From Solea solea (Eukaryota; Chordata; Actinopteri; Pleuronectiformes; Soleidae): 64,000 nt of DNA. Both the position numbers and the translations under genes were made by a program. Where the stretch lies: NCBI RefSeq assembly GCF_958295425.1, contig NC_081142.1, positions 14,439,821 to 14,503,820 on the forward strand. The letters run 5' to 3'. The notes under the pieces are model-generated. The model made no database searches, had not been told where the DNA came from, and saw only the letters and a program-made list of their open reading frames with translations. Positions 33,739-64,000 of the stretch are shown one piece after another. Each line of letters begins with the position of its first letter. The stretch's first letter is position 1.

Positions 33739-64000
<30,262 letters not shown>

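Overview
The window is nuclear DNA of a teleost fish, probably a percomorph. Split genes with GT-AG introns, a tRNA-derived SINE, many hAT-like MITEs, a Ty3/gypsy element with a tRNA-Pro primer site, L1- and L2-like LINE pieces and long (TA)n and (CA)n tracts support this. There is no operon, rRNA, tRNA gene or CRISPR array.

Layout. (1) 1-490 is the 3' end of a b3gnt3-like glycosyltransferase gene cut by the window edge. A complete second copy lies at 24436-25575. The two are a young tandem pair, with about 19 differences in the shared 490 bases by eye. (2) 876-24.1 kb, between the copies, is filled with mobile DNA and gene debris: a zinc-finger exon (minus strand), a decayed KMT5A-like SET fragment with a hAT element in its intron, a frameshifted tyrosine-recombinase (Crypton-type) gene, a gag-bearing LTR retrotransposon with a 5-bp target duplication, LINE RT fragments, a 3.3-kb block of inverted and direct repeats, a CCDC106-like gene fragment (minus), a TIR element with arms of about 110 bp, and a decayed gypsy pol (minus). 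(3) 25.9-33.4 kb is intergenic, with a Harbinger-like element (TIRs, 3-bp duplication), a fold-back element and an L2-like LINE 3' end. (4) 33.4 kb to the end is the 5' half of a MAST-family kinase gene, best matched to mast3. Seventeen constitutive or alternative-first coding exons plus one 21-nt microexon can be placed with consistent phases. There are two alternative first-exon systems, starting at 33739 and 44775, both spliced to 48212. The gene runs through the DUF1908 region and most of the kinase domain. The rest of the kinase and the PDZ domain lie beyond the right edge.

How it fits together. b3gnt3 encodes a Golgi type II enzyme acting on N-acetyllactosamine chains, and mast3 a cytoplasmic microtubule-associated Ser/Thr kinase. 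They are not functionally linked, but they are neighbours on human 19p13.11, so the order looks like conserved synteny enlarged by local duplication and transposon build-up. The least ordinary items are the SET plus tyrosine-recombinase pair at 5.4-11 kb, the dual mast3 promoters with upstream ORFs (one encoding poly-Ala) and the long-arm TIR element at 21.6 kb. Exon limits come from reading splice sites and family resemblance; nothing was aligned by software.
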